A stretch of DNA of 64,000 nucleotides from Ancylobacter polymorphus (GTDB lineage: Bacteria; Pseudomonadota; Alphaproteobacteria; Rhizobiales; Xanthobacteraceae). A model generated the notes under the pieces. It saw nothing but the letters and a program-made list of their open reading frames with translations, made no database searches and was not told the origin of the DNA. A program made the position numbers and the translations under genes. Below, piece by piece: positions 63,723 to 64,000 of this stretch (position 1 is the stretch's first letter; every line of letters starts with the position of its first letter). Location of the stretch: assembly GCF_030813495.1 (NCBI RefSeq), contig NZ_JAUSUI010000002.1:601152-665151 (forward strand). The letters are read 5' to 3'.

Positions 63723-64000
63723 ATGGCGAACCAGCAGCACAGCGGCGGTTCCGGCAACTTTGCCAATGATCGCGACAAGGCGAGCGAAGCCGGCCGCAAG
63801 GGTGGCGAGAATTCGCATTCCGGGCAGCACAGCCAGTCCGGCGGCGATCAGCGCCAGCACGGCGGTTCCACTGACAATCCCGGCAACTTCGCCAATGATC
63901 GTGAGAAGGCGAGCGAAGCCGGCCGCAAGGGTGGCGAGAATTCGCATTCCGGGCAGCACAGCCAGTCCGGCGGCGATCAGCGCCAGCACGGCGGTTCCAC
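63723..64000 (+). CDS. KGG-repeat general stress protein, tandemly duplicated, 3' end cut by window edge
   Basis: Start of a hydrophilic stress-type protein. After ATG 63723 (AAGGAG 9 bp upstream) the sequence has GNFANDRDKASEAGRKGGEN, the KGG motif, followed by SHSGQHSQSGGDQRQHGG. The same 43-residue unit then repeats almost exactly (GNFANDREKASEAGRKGGEN), with a 129-bp period at the DNA level. E. coli YciG is a single-unit relative. Such proteins are associated with stress or desiccation tolerance. The frame is open at base 64000 (92 codons visible), so more repeats may follow. Confidence 0.88.
   Translation, partial: MANQQHSGGSGNFANDRDKASEAGRKGGENSHSGQHSQSGGDQRQHGGSTDNPGNFANDREKASEAGRKGGENSHSGQHSQSGGDQRQHGGS

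Noticed and set aside
63687..63989. Minus-strand 100-residue ORF that looks like a multi-helix membrane protein with an internal repeat
   Set aside because: It is the antisense reading of the KGG-repeat gene; codon choice, ribosome site and family match all support the plus strand.

Overview
The window is 64 kb of high-GC chromosomal DNA from an alphaproteobacterium. It is most likely a member of the Hyphomicrobiales close to Xanthobacteraceae (Ancylobacter, Starkeya, Xanthobacter or Azorhizobium type). The evidence is a FixL/FixJ/FixK oxygen cascade, an ALA-synthase (C4) heme route, a cyoABCD quinol oxidase, a PodJ-like coiled-coil protein and several small families typical of that order. 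No tRNA, rRNA, phage, transposase or CRISPR was seen. About 58 protein genes fill almost the whole window, many in operons with 4-bp start/stop overlaps. Assignments come from reading the sequence and recalled family knowledge; no database search was run.

Layout. 1-3 kb: MATE exporter (cut by the edge), DUF6460 protein, and a zinc-ribbon double methyltransferase. 3-10 kb: a complete ligase-associated DNA-repair set (ATP-dependent ligase, MBL exonuclease, Lhr-type helicase, PdeM phosphoesterase) split around a TPR methyltransferase. 10-17 kb: a large coiled-coil membrane protein, a MerR regulator, a DsbA-fold isomerase, a secreted coiled-coil protein, an HSL-type esterase and YjbQ. 16-21 kb: a LuxR-type response regulator, DUF3088 and a 1179-residue transporter-like hybrid kinase, resembling the CrbS/CrbR acetate-response pair; then mscL. 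21.5-26.3 kb: dTDP-rhamnose operon rfbCBDA and an aminotransferase. 26.4-33.5 kb: heme-PAS FixL, FixJ, a lone receiver domain, FixK, hemN, an AbrB-family membrane protein and ALA synthase, with candidate FixJ and FixK sites in the gaps.

33.6-39.3 kb is the most interesting part. A gene that would usually be called agmatinase sits behind a well-conserved guanidine-I (ykkC) riboswitch and carries an FDRHID metal motif and a long N-terminal extension, so it is very probably a guanidine hydrolase (GdmH). Its downstream neighbour is an unassigned protein with a strongly His-rich N-terminus, a candidate metal (nickel) handling partner. Immediately upstream are the three recognisable genes of the URC uracil-degradation pathway (upp/URC6, URC1, URC4). 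Both routes are expected to release urea, so this looks like a nitrogen-scavenging island.

39.4-45.2 kb: an orphan Bug/TctC binding protein and a polyamine-type ABC transporter operon with a sigma-54-like promoter. 45.2-51.3 kb: a soluble PAS-PAS chemoreceptor, two small secreted four-cysteine proteins and a YehZYXW-type osmoprotectant ABC operon. 51.5-56 kb: a flavin oxidoreductase and two convergent GH13 enzymes. 56-60 kb: cyoABCD. 60.3-63.5 kb: an aaeB/X/A-type aromatic-acid efflux operon. The window ends inside a tandemly duplicated KGG-repeat stress protein. At least three families of palindromic intergenic repeats are scattered through 34-64 kb.
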